Counted from the first letter of the stretch, positions 21,615-31,905 are shown. The stretch: 64,000 bases of DNA from Methylobacterium sp. SyP6R (GCF_019216885.1 NZ_JAAQRC020000001.1:6192501-6256500), one strand, 5' to 3'. The notes: generated by a model not told the origin, from the sequence alone. A program made the numbers and translations.

Positions 21615-22026
21615 GGCGACTTCTCTAGTCAGATCGACTGCGCACTCGTCACCTTGTCAGGATGCCAATCTTGTGAAAAATTCGCAACTGCTTGTTGTGA
21701 CTTGTGACCTCGAACAGATCAAGATGCCTGTCCTGACGCTGAGTCTGCCGTCCACGACCGCGCCCGATAAGACGTGTGGTTGCATCAGGCACCCGCATTC
21801 GCTCGACACCTGTAGCATAGCGATACGGCCGCGTGACGCATCCACATTGCCATATATCTGATCGGGACTGCGACTTGGTCGCGAATGATTGCAGAGTGTT
21901 GAATTTATGAATAAATTCATATCATAAATTTAGTTAAATCGAAAAGGTCTTGCCTCCGAAAGATCCCAGAAATACAATCCCAAGTTGATACAACGGCACG
22001 AACCCCCCTCCCGACCGGATCGAACG
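21615..22026. promoter_or_regulatory. AT-rich regulatory region before the GAF-EAL gene
   Basis: This 412-base gap is strikingly AT-rich for the window between about 21840 and 21990. It contains the palindrome GAATTTAT-GA-ATAAATTC at 21901-21918, overlapped by the second dyad ATGAAT-AA-ATTCAT. Such composition suggests a promoter with an operator or a nucleoid-protein site. I cannot assign a regulator. Confidence 0.5.
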
Positions 22027-23280
22027 ATGCCCCTGCACCCCGTCTTCGGTGACTATTCCGGCAGTGCCAGCGACCAGATCCTGTCAGTCCTCCGGGCCGT
22101 CCGCCGCCACCTGGCCATGGATGTCGGCTTCATTTCCGAGTTCGTGGCGGGCGACCGGGTCTTCAGATTCGCGGATTCCGAGACGATGCACGGCCCGGTC
22201 GTCGTGGGAGGCCATGCCCCGCTCGAACAGAGCTTCTGCTACTACGTCGCCAAGGGCCTGATGCCCGGCCTGATGCAGGACGCCGCCGAGGATCCGGTCG
22301 CAGCACAGCTGCCGGCCACCCGCGACCTGCCGGTCGGGGCCCATCTGAGCGTGCCTCTGCGCCATGCGGACGGCGAGCCCTACGGGACGTTGTGCTGCTT
22401 CAGCTTCACGCCGGACCGGAGCCTCACGACCCGCGATCTCGCGACCCTGCGTCTCTGCGCGGATCTCGTGAACTCCATCCTGGGGAAGGACCGCGACGCC
22501 GCGCGGCAGCGGGACGCGAAGCACCGGCGCATCGCCGAGACGATCGCGGCCGAGTCCGTCGAGATGGTGTTCCAGCCGATCTACCGCACCGCCGACGACA
22601 GCCTCGCCGCCTTCGAGGCCCTGGCGCGCTTCACTGCCCCGACGGGTCAAGGCCTCATGAGCAAGGGTCCCGACGCCTGGTTCGCGGACGCCGCCGAGGT
22701 GGGCCTGGACGGGGAACTCGAGTTCCTCGCCCTGCGCAAGGCCCTGCGCGCCTTGCCCTCCCTCCCCGCCGGGGTCAGGCTGTCGGTCAACCTGTCGCCG
22801 GCGAGCCTCGCTGCGCCGCGCTTCGCCGAGACGATCGCGGGGGCGCCGCTCGACCGGCTGGTGGTCGAGCTGACCGAGCATGCGGCGGTCGCCTCCTACG
22901 AGGCCCTGCGCGACGCGCTGGCGCCGTTCCGGAGCCGGGGCCTGGGCCTCGCCATCGACGATGTCGGGGCCGGCCACGCGACGTTGCGGCACGTGCTCGA
23001 CCTCGCCCCGGAGATCATCAAGCTCGACATGAGCCTGATCCGGGCCATCGACGCGCATTCCGGCCGCCGGGCCCTGACCGAGGCGCTGACGGGCTACGGA
23101 CGGCGCATCGGCTGCGAGATCGTCGCCGAGGGGGTGGAGACAGAGGCCGAGTACGCGGTGCTGCGGGGCATCGGCGTGACGCGGGTCCAGGGCTTCCTCA
23201 CCGGCCGGCCGATGCCGCTCGCCGCCGCCGCCGCCCTGCCGCTCTCCGGCACCGGGGCGTGGACGCGACGGGCCGGATGA
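22027..23280 (+). CDS. GAF-EAL cyclic-di-GMP phosphodiesterase
   Basis: The 417-residue cytoplasmic protein has an N-terminal GAF sensor (about residues 15-150, with LEQSFCYYVAKG) and an EAL domain (about 170-405). The EAL metal and catalytic residues are kept: Glu197 in FEALARF, Asn in SVNLSPASL, Glu in VELTEH, Asp-Asp in AIDDVGAGHATL, Lys in IIKLDMSLI, Glu in AEGVETEAEY and Gln in VQGFLTGRP. It should hydrolyse c-di-GMP under control of a GAF ligand. There is no GGDEF domain. I chose ATG at 22027; a TTG at 21985 in frame would add 14 unstructured residues. It is a single-gene unit behind an AT-rich region. Confidence 0.9.
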   Translation: MPLHPVFGDYSGSASDQILSVLRAVRRHLAMDVGFISEFVAGDRVFRFADSETMHGPVVVGGHAPLEQSFCYYVAKGLMPGLMQDAAEDPVAAQLPATRDLPVGAHLSVPLRHADGEPYGTLCCFSFTPDRSLTTRDLATLRLCADLVNSILGKDRDAARQRDAKHRRIAETIAAESVEMVFQPIYRTADDSLAAFEALARFTAPTGQGLMSKGPDAWFADAAEVGLDGELEFLALRKALRALPSLPAGVRLSVNLSPASLAAPRFAETIAGAPLDRLVVELTEHAAVASYEALRDALAPFRSRGLGLAIDDVGAGHATLRHVLDLAPEIIKLDMSLIRAIDAHSGRRALTEALTGYGRRIGCEIVAEGVETEAEYAVLRGIGVTRVQGFLTGRPMPLAAAAALPLSGTGAWTRRAG

Positions 23281-23287
23281 CCCCACC

Positions 23288-25198
23288 CTATCCCAGCCCG
23301 CGCTCCCGCAGCGCCCCGCCGATCTCGTCGAGGACGCCGGGGTCCTCGATCGTCGGCGGCATCGCCCACGCCTCGCCGTCGGCGATTTTCTTCATCGTGC
23401 CGCGCAGGATTTTCCCCGACCGGGTCTTGGGCAGGCGCCCGACCGTGAGCGCCAGGCGGAAGGCCGCGACCGGGCCGATGCGCTCGCGCACCAAAGCCAC
23501 CAATTCGCGCTCGATCACGTCCGGACCTTTCGTGACCCCGGCCTTCAGCACCACGAAGCCGCAGGGCGCCTCGCCCTTGAGGCTGTCGCGGATGCCGATC
23601 ACCGCGCATTCGGCGACCGCCGGATGGGAGGCCAGCACCTCCTCCATGCCGCCGGTCGAGAGGCGGTGGCCGGCGACGTTGATGATGTCGTCGGTGCGGC
23701 CCATCACCGAGACGTAGCCGTCGGCATCGAGGAAGCCGGCATCCGAGGTGTTGTAGTAGCCCGGATAGGTCGCGAGGTAGCTCTCGCGGAAGCGCTCGTC
23801 CTGCCGCCACAGGGTCGGCAAGGCGCCGGGGGGCAGCGGCAGCTTGATGGCGATGGTGCCCATCGTGTCGGGGGGCACGGGCTTCCCGGCTTCGTCGAGC
23901 ACCTGGACGTCCCAGCCCGGCATCGCCACCGTCGGGCTGCCGTGCTTGACCGGCAGCGCGCCCAAGCCCACCGGGTTGGCGGCGATCGGCCAGCCGGTCT
24001 CGGTCTGCCACCAATGGTCGATCACCGGCACACCGAGAATCCGCTCGGCCCACGCGACGGTGTCCGGATCGGCCCGCTCGCCGGCGAGGAACAGGGTGCG
24101 AAAGCGCGCGAGGTCGTGGCCCTGCATCAGACGGCCTTCCGGATCCTCCTTCTTCACCGCCCGCAAGGCTGTCGGCGCGGTGAACAGGGCGACCGCCCCG
24201 GTCTCGGCGATGACGCGCCAGAACGCGCCGGCATCCGGCGTGCCGACCGGCTTGCCCTCGTAGAGCACCGTGGTGCAGCCGTGCAGGAGCGGGCCGTAGA
24301 CGATGTAGGAATGGCCCACCACCCAGCCGACATCGGAGGCGCACCAATAGGTCTCGCCGGGGGCGACGCCGTAGAGGTTCGGCATCGACCAGGCCAGCGC
24401 CACGAGGTAGCCGCCGGTGTCGCGGACCACACCCTTCGGCTTACCGGTGGTGCCCGAGGTGTAGAGCACGTAGAGCGGATCGGTGGCGACGACCGGCACG
24501 CAAGGGGCGGCGCGGCCCTCGGCCTTCGCGGCGGCGACAGCCTCGGCCCAGTCGCGGTCGCGCCCCTCGACCAGGTCGGCGGCTTTTTGCGGCCGTTGCA
24601 GGATCAGGCAGGATTCGGGCTTGTGCGAGGAGAGCCGGCAGGCCTCGTCGAGGAGCGGCTTGTAGGCGACGACCCGGCTCGGTTCGATGCCGCAGGAGGC
24701 GGCGAGCACCACCTTCGGGGCGGCGTCCTCGATCCGGGCGGCGAGTTCCCGGGCGGCGAAACCCCCGAACACCACCGAGTGCACGGCGCCGATGCGGGCG
24801 CAGGCCAGCATGCCGAACAGCGCCTCGGGCACCATCGGCATGTAGAGCACCACCCGGTCGCCGCGTCCGACGCCGAGTTCCTGGAGCACGGCGGCGAGCG
24901 CCGCGACCTCGCTCAGCAGCTCGGCGTAGCTGATCCGGCGCTTGGTGCCGGTGACGGGGGACTCGTACAGGATCGCCGCCTGGTCGCCCCGCCCGGCCGC
25001 GACGTGGCGGTCGACGGCGTTGTGGCAGGCATTGACCTCGGCACCGACGAACCAGCGGCCGTAGGCGCCCGCCTCGGGATCGAAGACGCGGGTGGCGGGT
25101 CTCGCCCAGTCGATCGCCTCGGCGGCCTGTGACCAGAAGGCCTCCGGGTCGCGCTGCCAGGCGGCGTAGGTCTCCGGGTAGCGGCTCGGGCTCGCCAT
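23288..25198 (-). CDS. prpE: Propionyl/acetyl-CoA synthetase (PrpE-like)
   Basis: This 636-residue AMP-forming ligase has an N-terminal ACAS_N region (YAAWQRDPEAFWSQAAEAI). The P-loop motif YTSGTTGKPKGVV, the WWQTETGWPI motif and the hinge segment MGRTDDIINVAGHRLS follow. The C-terminal acyl-adenylate lysine lies in KTRSGKILR. Length and motifs match PrpE better than Acs. It activates propionate, or other short acids, to the CoA thioester. GGAGGAG lies six bases before ATG 25198, which decides the start. It is divergent from another acyl-CoA ligase across about 157 bases, so the two may share control. Confidence 0.9.
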   Translation of the reverse strand: MASPSRYPETYAAWQRDPEAFWSQAAEAIDWARPATRVFDPEAGAYGRWFVGAEVNACHNAVDRHVAAGRGDQAAILYESPVTGTKRRISYAELLSEVAALAAVLQELGVGRGDRVVLYMPMVPEALFGMLACARIGAVHSVVFGGFAARELAARIEDAAPKVVLAASCGIEPSRVVAYKPLLDEACRLSSHKPESCLILQRPQKAADLVEGRDRDWAEAVAAAKAEGRAAPCVPVVATDPLYVLYTSGTTGKPKGVVRDTGGYLVALAWSMPNLYGVAPGETYWCASDVGWVVGHSYIVYGPLLHGCTTVLYEGKPVGTPDAGAFWRVIAETGAVALFTAPTALRAVKKEDPEGRLMQGHDLARFRTLFLAGERADPDTVAWAERILGVPVIDHWWQTETGWPIAANPVGLGALPVKHGSPTVAMPGWDVQVLDEAGKPVPPDTMGTIAIKLPLPPGALPTLWRQDERFRESYLATYPGYYNTSDAGFLDADGYVSVMGRTDDIINVAGHRLSTGGMEEVLASHPAVAECAVIGIRDSLKGEAPCGFVVLKAGVTKGPDVIERELVALVRERIGPVAAFRLALTVGRLPKTRSGKILRGTMKKIADGEAWAMPPTIEDPGVLDEIGGALRERGLG

Positions 25199-25355
25199 GG
25201 CGTCTCCTCCGGTGCCGTCCATCTGCGGGGCGGCCTGCCTGTTCAGATAGAATAGGCCCCGGTCCGGCCGGAAGTCGAACTTTCGTAAGGATGCCGGGCG
25301 GATTGATCGCTCCGCCCCGGCGGGTACTCTGGCGCGACAGGGAGCAGGACGACCC

Positions 25356-26987
25356 ATGACCGGCGCGACGATCTACGACCACGGCCTCGACCGGAACCCG
25401 GCCAACCACCAGCCGCTCACGCCTCTCACCTTCCTGGAGAGGGCGGCCACGGTGTTTCCCGACCATACGGCCGTGATCCACGGAAATTTGCGGCGCAGCT
25501 ACCGCGACCTCTACGCCCGTTCCCGGCGCCTCGCCTCGGCGTTGAAGGCCCGCGGCATCGGGCGGGGCGACACGGTGGCGGTGATGCTCGCCAACACCCC
25601 GGCGATGATCGAGTGCCATTACGGGGTGCCGATGGCCGGCGCGGTGCTCAACACCCTCAACACCCGGCTCGACGCCGCGATCATCGCCTTCTGCCTCGAC
25701 CACGGCGAGGCCAAGGTGGTGATCACCGACCGGGAATTCGCCCGCATCATGGGCCCGGCTCTGACCCAGGCCGGGGTGAAGCCGCTCGTCATCGACTACG
25801 ACGATCCCGAATACGACGGTCCGGGCGAGCGCCTCGGCACGATCGAGTACGAGGACTTTCTGGGTCAGGGCGATCCCGGTTACGCCTGGGCGATGCCGGG
25901 CGACGAGTGGGACGCGATCACCCTCAACTACACGTCGGGCACCACCGGCGACCCGAAGGGCGTGGTCTACCACCATCGCGGCGCGTCGCTGCTCGCGGTC
26001 GGCAACGTGGTGGCGGGCAATCTCGGCCGGCACCCGGTCTATCTGTGGACCCTGCCGATGTTCCACTGCAACGGCTGGTGCTTTCCCTGGACCCTGTCGG
26101 TGGTGGCCGGCACCCATGTCTGCCTGCGGCAGGTGCGGGCCAAAGCCATGTACGACGCCATCGCGGATCACGGCGTGACCCATCTGTGCGGCGCGCCGAT
26201 CGTGATGTCTCTCCTCATCAACGCGCCCGAGGCCGAACGCCGGGACCTGTCGCACCGCGTCTCGTTCCTCACTGCGGCGGCGCCCCCGCCCGAGGCCGTG
26301 CTCGCCGGGATGGCGGAGGCGGGATTCGACGTCACCCACGTCTACGGGCTGACCGAGACCTACGGCCCGGCGGTGGTGAACGAGTGGCACGCCGACTGGA
26401 ACGCCTTGGGCAAGGACGAGCAGGCCGCCCGCAAGGCGCGCCAGGGCGTGCGCTACCCGCCGCTCGAGGCGCTGGACGTGCTCGATCCCGAGACGATGCA
26501 GCCGGTGCCCGCCGACGGCGAGACGCTGGGCGAAGTGATGTTCCGCGGCAACGTGGTGATGCGCGGCTACCTCAAGAACCCGACAGCCACCGAGGCCGCC
26601 TTCGCGGGCGGCTGGTTCCATTCGGGCGATCTCGGGGTGAAGCACCCGGACGGCTACATCCAGCTCAAGGATCGCTCGAAGGACATCATCATCTCAGGGG
26701 GCGAGAACATCTCGTCGATCGAGGTCGAGGAGGCCCTGTTCAAGCACCCGGCGGTGGCCGCCGCCGCCGTGGTCGCCAAGCCCGACGAGAAATGGGGCGA
26801 GACGCCGTGCGCCTTCGTCGAACTGAAAGGCTCCGAGATGGTCTCGGCCGAGGAGCTGATCGGCTGGTGCCGCCAGTCGCTGGCCGGCTTCAAGGTGCCC
26901 AGGCACGTCGTCTTCACGGAACTGCCGAAGACCTCGACCGGCAAGGTGCAGAAATTCGTGCTGCGGGAGATGGCGAAGGCGTTGTGA
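25356..26987 (+). CDS. AMP-forming acyl-CoA synthetase
   Basis: The 543-residue ligase carries the adenylation motif NYTSGTTGDPKGVVY, the motif VYGLTETYGPAVV, the hinge motif LKDRSKDIIISGGENIS and the catalytic lysine in KTSTGKVQK. The middle segment LPMFHCNGWCFPW is typical of the medium-chain and methylmercaptopropionyl-CoA ligase (DmdB-like) branch. The acid it activates cannot be read from the sequence. CAGGGAGCAGGA precedes the ATG. It lies head to head with prpE, which suggests organic-acid use. No acyl-CoA dehydrogenase or hydratase gene is adjacent. Confidence 0.88.
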   Translation: MTGATIYDHGLDRNPANHQPLTPLTFLERAATVFPDHTAVIHGNLRRSYRDLYARSRRLASALKARGIGRGDTVAVMLANTPAMIECHYGVPMAGAVLNTLNTRLDAAIIAFCLDHGEAKVVITDREFARIMGPALTQAGVKPLVIDYDDPEYDGPGERLGTIEYEDFLGQGDPGYAWAMPGDEWDAITLNYTSGTTGDPKGVVYHHRGASLLAVGNVVAGNLGRHPVYLWTLPMFHCNGWCFPWTLSVVAGTHVCLRQVRAKAMYDAIADHGVTHLCGAPIVMSLLINAPEAERRDLSHRVSFLTAAAPPPEAVLAGMAEAGFDVTHVYGLTETYGPAVVNEWHADWNALGKDEQAARKARQGVRYPPLEALDVLDPETMQPVPADGETLGEVMFRGNVVMRGYLKNPTATEAAFAGGWFHSGDLGVKHPDGYIQLKDRSKDIIISGGENISSIEVEEALFKHPAVAAAAVVAKPDEKWGETPCAFVELKGSEMVSAEELIGWCRQSLAGFKVPRHVVFTELPKTSTGKVQKFVLREMAKAL

Positions 26988-27567
26988 GACGGGTTCGACC
27001 TGAACTGTTCCGGCCGCAATAAAGGGCGGGATCCCCCTCTTCGCCGTGGATGCAGGGCTGTCCGGGGAAAGAAAGTATCGCTGGTCTTGAACCCTCCCCC
27101 CTCTGCGGGGGAGGGTGCCCGGCGGCGCCGGGCGGGAGAGGGGAACCACGCTTCCGGATGAGGCGGAACCGTTCTGACTGGCGCCCTCTGAATCAGCGTC
27201 GCGCTGCCCCTCTCCCGGCCTGCTCCGCAGGCCACCCTCCCCCGCAGAGGCTAGCGTGTTCACACTTCTCGGTTCGAGAGCTTCTCCGGTGAAGGTCGCG
27301 CGCCTCTCCTCCCCCCGGCGATCCCGGGCTTGCCCGGAATCGCTGCAAGTTGTGGGGAGGAGTTGGAGGTGGGGGTGGTGCCGCGTAGAGCGCGAGGCTA
27401 CTCCGGCACCACCCCCATCCCTAACCCCTCCCCACAAGGGGGAGGGGAAAGCGCGCATATTTACAGAGGGTTAGCTCACGAAGGAGAAGTGTGAATCCGC
27501 TAGCCCGCAGAGGGGGGAGGGGGAACTTGCGCTCTTCTTGCCGCGAACAGTTCACACGAAGACCGTA
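26988..27567. repeat. Repeat-filled gap between acyl-CoA synthetase and phoB
   Basis: This 580-base gap contains a family A composite repeat (27090-27250) interrupted by a MITE-like element (27251-27503), after which the family A palindrome resumes (CCCGCAGAGGGGGG at 27504). Family A arms here are ACCCTCCCCC-CTCTGC-GGGGGAGGGT and GAGAGGGG paired with CCCCTCTCCCGG. I see no gene. Confidence 0.75.
27251..27503. mobile_element. MITE-like element A, copy 1
   Basis: This 253-base non-coding element has terminal inverted repeats CTAGCGTGTTCACACTTCTC (27251) and, at the right end read in reverse, CTAGCGGATTCACACTTCTC (27484-27503): 18 of 20 bases match. CCCGCAGAGG occurs directly on both sides, which looks like a 10-base target duplication or a choice of target within the family A palindrome. 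The interior holds inverted arms GGGGGTGGTGCC and GGCACCACCCCC. Copies lie at 34910-35123 and 60281-60501. Confidence 0.75.
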
Positions 27568-28269
27568 TCACGCCTCCGGCGCGAACATCTCGTCGAACGA
27601 GTAGCCCGAGCCCCGCACGGTGCGGATCGGGTCGCTGTCGCGGCCGCGGTTGATCGCCTTGCGCAGGCGGCCGATATGCACGTCGACGGTGCGCTCGTCG
27701 ATGTAGACGTCGTGGCCCCATACGCCGTCGAGCAGCTGCTCGCGGGAGAACACCCGGCCGGGGCTCTGCATCAGGAATTCGAGCAGCTTGAACTCGGTCG
27801 GGCCGAGATGCAGCTCGCGACCGTCGCGGCGGACGCGGTGGCTGACCCGGTCGAGCTCGATGTCGCCGGCGATCAGGAGGTCGGCGACGTGGGCGGGCTT
27901 GGCCCGCCGCAGGAGCGCCCGCACCCGCGCCAGCAGTTCCGGCACCGAGAACGGCTTGACGATGTAGTCGTCGGCACCGGTGGCGAGGCCCCGCACCCGG
28001 TCGCCCTCCTCGCCGCGGGCCGTCAGCATGATCACCGGCAGCCGCTCGGTCTCGCGGCGGGCGCGGATGCGCCGGCACAGTTCGATGCCGGACAGGCCCG
28101 GCATCATCCAGTCGAGGAGGACGAGGTCCGGCACCTGCTCGCGCAGGCGGATATCCGCCTCGTCGCCCCGGGCGACGGCGTCGACCTCGAAGCCCTCGGC
28201 CTCGAGGTTGTAGCGCAGGAGGAGGGTGAGGGCTTCCTCGTCCTCGACGATCAGGATGCGGGTACTCAT
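27568..28269 (-). CDS. phoB: Phosphate regulon response regulator PhoB
   Basis: The 233-residue OmpR-family regulator has a receiver domain with the acidic pair in VEDEE, phospho-acceptor Asp53 in LLDWMMPG and Lys105 in DYIVKPF. A C-terminal winged helix follows (LGPTEFKLLEFLM, then IDERTVDVHIGRLRKAI). It binds Pho boxes to activate phosphate-starvation genes and closes the pst-phoU operon here. I chose ATG at 28269; a GTG at 28278 adds three residues. The sensor kinase gene phoR, often adjacent, is not present on either side. Confidence 0.96.
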   Translation of the reverse strand: MSTRILIVEDEEALTLLLRYNLEAEGFEVDAVARGDEADIRLREQVPDLVLLDWMMPGLSGIELCRRIRARRETERLPVIMLTARGEEGDRVRGLATGADDYIVKPFSVPELLARVRALLRRAKPAHVADLLIAGDIELDRVSHRVRRDGRELHLGPTEFKLLEFLMQSPGRVFSREQLLDGVWGHDVYIDERTVDVHIGRLRKAINRGRDSDPIRTVRGSGYSFDEMFAPEA

Positions 28270-28335
28270 CGGGGGCACTCAGGCGGGGCGGGGGTAAAGG
28301 CCCGCCGGGCCGCAAGGCCCGGACGGGCGTCGCCC

Positions 28336-29055
28336 TCAAGCCTCGGGCGGGGTGTCGAGGGTGGCGAAGCTCGAACGGTCGTTCTTCGGACGCTCGGTCG
28401 GCAGGGTCTCGCCGGTGGCGAGGTAGTGGATGGTCTCGGCGATGTTGGTGGTGTGGTCGCCGATGCGCTCGACGTTCTTGGCGCAGAACAGCAGGTGCGT
28501 GCAGAACGTGATGTTGCGCGGATCCTCCATCATGTAGGTCAGGAGTTCGCGGAACAGCGAGGTGTAGAGCGCGTCGATGCCGCCGTCCCGGGCCCAGACG
28601 TCGAGGGCCGCGACGGTGTCCTGGGTGGCGTAGGCGTCGAGCACGTCCTTGAGCTGCTCCTGGACCAGCTCGTTCATGTGCTCCACGCCGACGACGATCT
28701 TCTGCAGCTGGACCTGGTCGGCGATGGCGACGACGCGCTTGGCGACGTTCTTGGCCAGATCCCCGATGCGTTCGAGGTCGCCCGAGACGCGGATCGCCGA
28801 GATCGTCTCGCGCAGGTCGACCGCGAGCGGCTGACGGCGGGCGATGAGGAGGATGGCCTTCTCCTCGATCTCGCGCTGCAGCCCGTCGAGACGCTGGTCG
28901 GTGGCGATCACCGCCTGGGCGAGGGCGGCGTCGCGGCGCAGGAGCGCTTGGCCGGAATCGGCCACCATCTTTTCGGCGATGCCGCCCATCTCGGCGATGC
29001 TGCGCCGCAGGTTCTGCAACTCCTGATCGTAGGAGGTGACGATGTGGCTCGACAT
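28336..29055 (-). CDS. phoU: Phosphate transport regulator PhoU
   Basis: The 239-residue all-helical protein has two PhoU repeats, each with the metal-binding pattern: ISAIRVSGDLERIGDLAKN in the first and CAKNVERIGDHTTNIAE in the second. PhoU links the Pst transporter to the PhoR kinase and restrains the Pho response when phosphate is ample. It starts MSSHIVTSYDQEL with GAGGAG upstream. It lies between pstB and phoB, the standard order. Confidence 0.97.
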   Translation of the reverse strand: MSSHIVTSYDQELQNLRRSIAEMGGIAEKMVADSGQALLRRDAALAQAVIATDQRLDGLQREIEEKAILLIARRQPLAVDLRETISAIRVSGDLERIGDLAKNVAKRVVAIADQVQLQKIVVGVEHMNELVQEQLKDVLDAYATQDTVAALDVWARDGGIDALYTSLFRELLTYMMEDPRNITFCTHLLFCAKNVERIGDHTTNIAETIHYLATGETLPTERPKNDRSSFATLDTPPEA

Positions 29056-29137
29056 GGGATCTGGCTCCTCGCGCGGAGGTGGAGCGTAGGCTTGTGCCGG
29101 CCCGGCAGACCGGGCCGGCGGATGATCGCGTCAGGCC

Positions 29138-29950
29138 TCAGCCGAACCGGCCGGTGATGTAGTCCTGGGTCTGGCGCTTCGACGGGTTCATGAACAGCCG
29201 GTTGGTCGGCCCGAACTCGATCAGCTCGCCGAGATACATGAAGGCGGTGAACTGCGAGATGCGCGCCGCCTGCTGCATGTTGTGGGTGACGATGGCGATG
29301 GTGAACTCGCCCCGCAGCTGCTCGATCAGTTCCTCGATGCGGCCGGTCGAGATCGGGTCGAGGGCCGAGGTCGGCTCGTCGAACAGGATCACCTCCGGGC
29401 GCTGCGCCACCGTGCGGGCGATGCAGAGGCGCTGCTGCTGGCCGCCGGACAGGCCCATGCCGGACTGCTTGAGCTTGTCCTTGACCTCGTCCCAGAGGGC
29501 GCCCTTGCGCAGGGCCTCCTCGACGCGGTTGTCGAGATCGGCCTTGCCGAGGCGCTCGTAGAGCCGGATGCCGAACGCGATGTTGTCGTAGATCGACATC
29601 GGGAACGGGGTCGGCTTCTGGAACACCATGCCGACCCGGGCGCGCAGCTCGTTGAGGTCGATCGAGGAATCCAGGATGTTGCGGCCGTCGAGCAGGATCT
29701 CGCCTTCCGCGCGCTGCTCCGGATAGAGGCTGTAGATCCGGTTGAAGGTGCGCAGCAACGTCGACTTGCCGCAGCCGGACGGCCCGATCAGGGCCGTGAC
29801 CTGGCGGTCGAGGAAGTTGAGGTTGATGTTCTTCAGGCCCTTGAAGTCGCCGTAGTAGAAGTTGAGGTCCTTGACGGCGAGGCGGATCGCGGCGGACTCG
29901 TCGGCCGTGCTCTGGCCCACGACCGGCACGGCGGTGGCGGTGGCGCTCAT
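29138..29950 (-). CDS. pstB: Phosphate ABC transporter ATPase PstB
   Basis: The 270-residue ATPase has Walker [10 protein letters not shown], the PstB-specific signature [15 protein letters not shown], Walker [13 protein letters not shown] and the His switch in IVTHNMQQA. It powers high-affinity phosphate uptake with PstA and PstC. ATG at 29950 is preceded by GGAGACA at a suitable distance; a TTG at 29968 in frame would add six residues. The usual lengthened N-terminus before the ABC core is present. Confidence 0.97.
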   Translation of the reverse strand: MSATATAVPVVGQSTADESAAIRLAVKDLNFYYGDFKGLKNINLNFLDRQVTALIGPSGCGKSTLLRTFNRIYSLYPEQRAEGEILLDGRNILDSSIDLNELRARVGMVFQKPTPFPMSIYDNIAFGIRLYERLGKADLDNRVEEALRKGALWDEVKDKLKQSGMGLSGGQQQRLCIARTVAQRPEVILFDEPTSALDPISTGRIEELIEQLRGEFTIAIVTHNMQQAARISQFTAFMYLGELIEFGPTNRLFMNPSKRQTQDYITGRFG

Positions 29951-29977
29951 CGGGGTGTCTCCGGGCAAGGTGTCGGA

Positions 29978-30904
29978 TCAGCGGCCCTTGGGACCGCTCA
30001 GGACGAGGCGGGCCACGATCGACAGGCCCAGGATGGTGACGGTGATGAGGAGCGCGCCGGCCCAGGCCAGCTGGCGCCAGTTCTCGTAGGGCGAGAGCGC
30101 GAACTGGTAGATCATCACCGGCAGGTTCGCGACGCCGCCCATCAGGTTGGGGCTGAACCAGGAATTGTTGTTGAGCGCGGTGAAGAGCAGGGGCGCGGTC
30201 TCGCCGGCGATGCGGGCCAGCGCCAGGAGCACGCCGGTCACGATGCCCGACTGGGCCGCCCGCCAGGTGACGGAGCGGATCACGATCGAGTACGGGGCGC
30301 CGAGGGCGACGCCGGCCTCGCGCAGGGGGCCGGGCACCAGGCGCAGCATGTCCTCGGTGGTGCGCACGATCACCGGGGTGGCGATGATGGCGAGCGCCAC
30401 GGCACCGGCCCAGCCCGAATAGCCGCCCATCGGCCGCACCATCAGGGTGTAGACGAAGAGGCCGATCAGGATCGACGGCGCCGAGAGCAGGATGTCGTTG
30501 AGGAAGCGGATCAGGTTGGCGAGGTGCGAGCCTCGGCCGTACTCGGCGAGGTAGGTGCCGGCGAGCACGCCGACCGGCGTCGCCACGACGATGCCGAGCA
30601 CCGTCATCACCAGGCTGCCGAGGATCGCGTTGGCGATGCCGCCGCCCTCGGAGCCGGGGCCCGGCGTGACCTGGGTGAACAGGGCCGGCGAGAAGCCCTG
30701 CACGCCCTGGATGATGAGCATGAGCAGGATCGAGCCGAGCACGACGGCGCCGAGCGCGGTCGCGGCGGTGCAGCCGACGATCAGGAGCTTGTCGGCGGAG
30801 CGCCGGCCGGCGCGGACCCGGCCCCAGGCCTGCGGGGCGGGCGGGAGGCGGGCGGGAGCGGTCGGGCCTTCGGAGCCTGAGACCGCGGCGGGGGAAGCGT
30901 TCAT
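29978..30904 (-). CDS. pstA: Phosphate ABC transporter permease PstA
   Basis: The 308-residue inner-membrane permease has about six hydrophobic helices after a cytoplasmic Pro/Ala-rich leader of about 45 residues. The EAA-type cytoplasmic loop lies in [20 protein letters not shown], and [16 protein letters not shown] is the PstA signature. I chose ATG at 30904 (MNASPAAV). The frame is open much further upstream but overlaps pstC there and is not coding. It pairs with PstC to form the channel. Confidence 0.95.
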   Translation of the reverse strand: MNASPAAVSGSEGPTAPARLPPAPQAWGRVRAGRRSADKLLIVGCTAATALGAVVLGSILLMLIIQGVQGFSPALFTQVTPGPGSEGGGIANAILGSLVMTVLGIVVATPVGVLAGTYLAEYGRGSHLANLIRFLNDILLSAPSILIGLFVYTLMVRPMGGYSGWAGAVALAIIATPVIVRTTEDMLRLVPGPLREAGVALGAPYSIVIRSVTWRAAQSGIVTGVLLALARIAGETAPLLFTALNNNSWFSPNLMGGVANLPVMIYQFALSPYENWRQLAWAGALLITVTILGLSIVARLVLSGPKGR

Positions 30905-30930
30905 CGGGAAACGTCCGTGCGGGAGCGGGA

Positions 30931-31905
30931 TCAGGCCACCTTCGCGCGGCGCACCAGCAGCCGGGCGATGATGAGCACGATGAAGGTGACGACGAACAGG
31001 ATGCAGCCGAGCGCCATCAGCGCGTGGAGCTGCATGCCGTCGGCCTCGTTGAACTCGTTGGCGATGCGCGAGGCGATGGTCGAGCCGGGATCGAAGATCG
31101 AGGCCGAGAGGCGGTTGGCGTTGCCGATCACGAAGGTGACCGCCATCGTCTCGCCGAGCGCGCGGCCGAGGCCGAGCATGATCGCGCCGATGATCGAGAC
31201 CGAGGCCTGCGGGATCAGGACGTGGCGCACGACCTCCCAGGTGGTGCAGCCGATGCCGTAGGCGCTCTCGCGCAGGACGGTCGGGATCTGGTCGAGCATG
31301 TCGCGGGTGATCGAGGCGACGAAGGGCACGATCATGATCGCCAGGATGATGCCGGCGGTGAGCACGCCGACGCCCGACGGCACCTGGGCGTAGAACAGGG
31401 TGCCGACGATCGGCATGCCCTCGACCACGTTCGAGACCGGGATCTGCACGAAGCGCGCGAAGAGCGGCGCGAAGATGAACAGGCCCCACATGCCGTAGAT
31501 GATGCTCGGCACGGCGGCGAGCAGCTCGATCGTCATCGCGACCGGGCGGCGCGCCCAGCCGGGGCAGAGCTGCGTCAGGTAGATCGCGATGCCGAGCGAG
31601 ATCGGCACGCCAATGAGGAGGGCGAGCAGCGCCGAGACCAGGGTGCCGATGATGGCGACGAGGGCGCCGTATTCCTCGCGCCCGACGTTCCAGGCGCTCG
31701 AGGTCAGGAAGCCGGGGCCGAACTCCCGGAAGGCCGGCCAGCCGCCATAGGCGATCGAGGCCAGGATGCCGGCGAGCACCAGGAGCACCAGCAGCGCCGA
31801 GGCGAGGGCGGCGCCGCGGAAGATGCGGTCGCCCACGGGGCTCGGGGCGCGGCGGGCGACTTGGGGACTTGCCGCCAATGCGACGTTCTCAGACAACGCG
31901 ACCAT
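30931..31905 (-). CDS. pstC: Phosphate ABC transporter permease PstC
   Basis: The 324-residue permease has an N-terminal helix and five further helices. It carries the motif [20 protein letters not shown] with the EAA-type loop, and the [16 protein letters not shown] segment diagnostic of PstC. ATG at 31905 follows AAGGGAAA. A hairpin separates it from pstS, as is common for operons in which the binding protein is made in excess. Confidence 0.96.
   Translation of the reverse strand: MVALSENVALAASPQVARRAPSPVGDRIFRGAALASALLVLLVLAGILASIAYGGWPAFREFGPGFLTSSAWNVGREEYGALVAIIGTLVSALLALLIGVPISLGIAIYLTQLCPGWARRPVAMTIELLAAVPSIIYGMWGLFIFAPLFARFVQIPVSNVVEGMPIVGTLFYAQVPSGVGVLTAGIILAIMIVPFVASITRDMLDQIPTVLRESAYGIGCTTWEVVRHVLIPQASVSIIGAIMLGLGRALGETMAVTFVIGNANRLSASIFDPGSTIASRIANEFNEADGMQLHALMALGCILFVVTFIVLIIARLLVRRAKVA

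Noticed and set aside
25356..26987. The acyl-CoA synthetase as the p-coumarate CoA ligase needed for the PYP chromophore
   Set aside because: Its motifs place it with medium-chain and DmdB-like ligases, and it is 21 kb from the photoreceptor in an unrelated context. Substrate is unknown, so I did not assign it.
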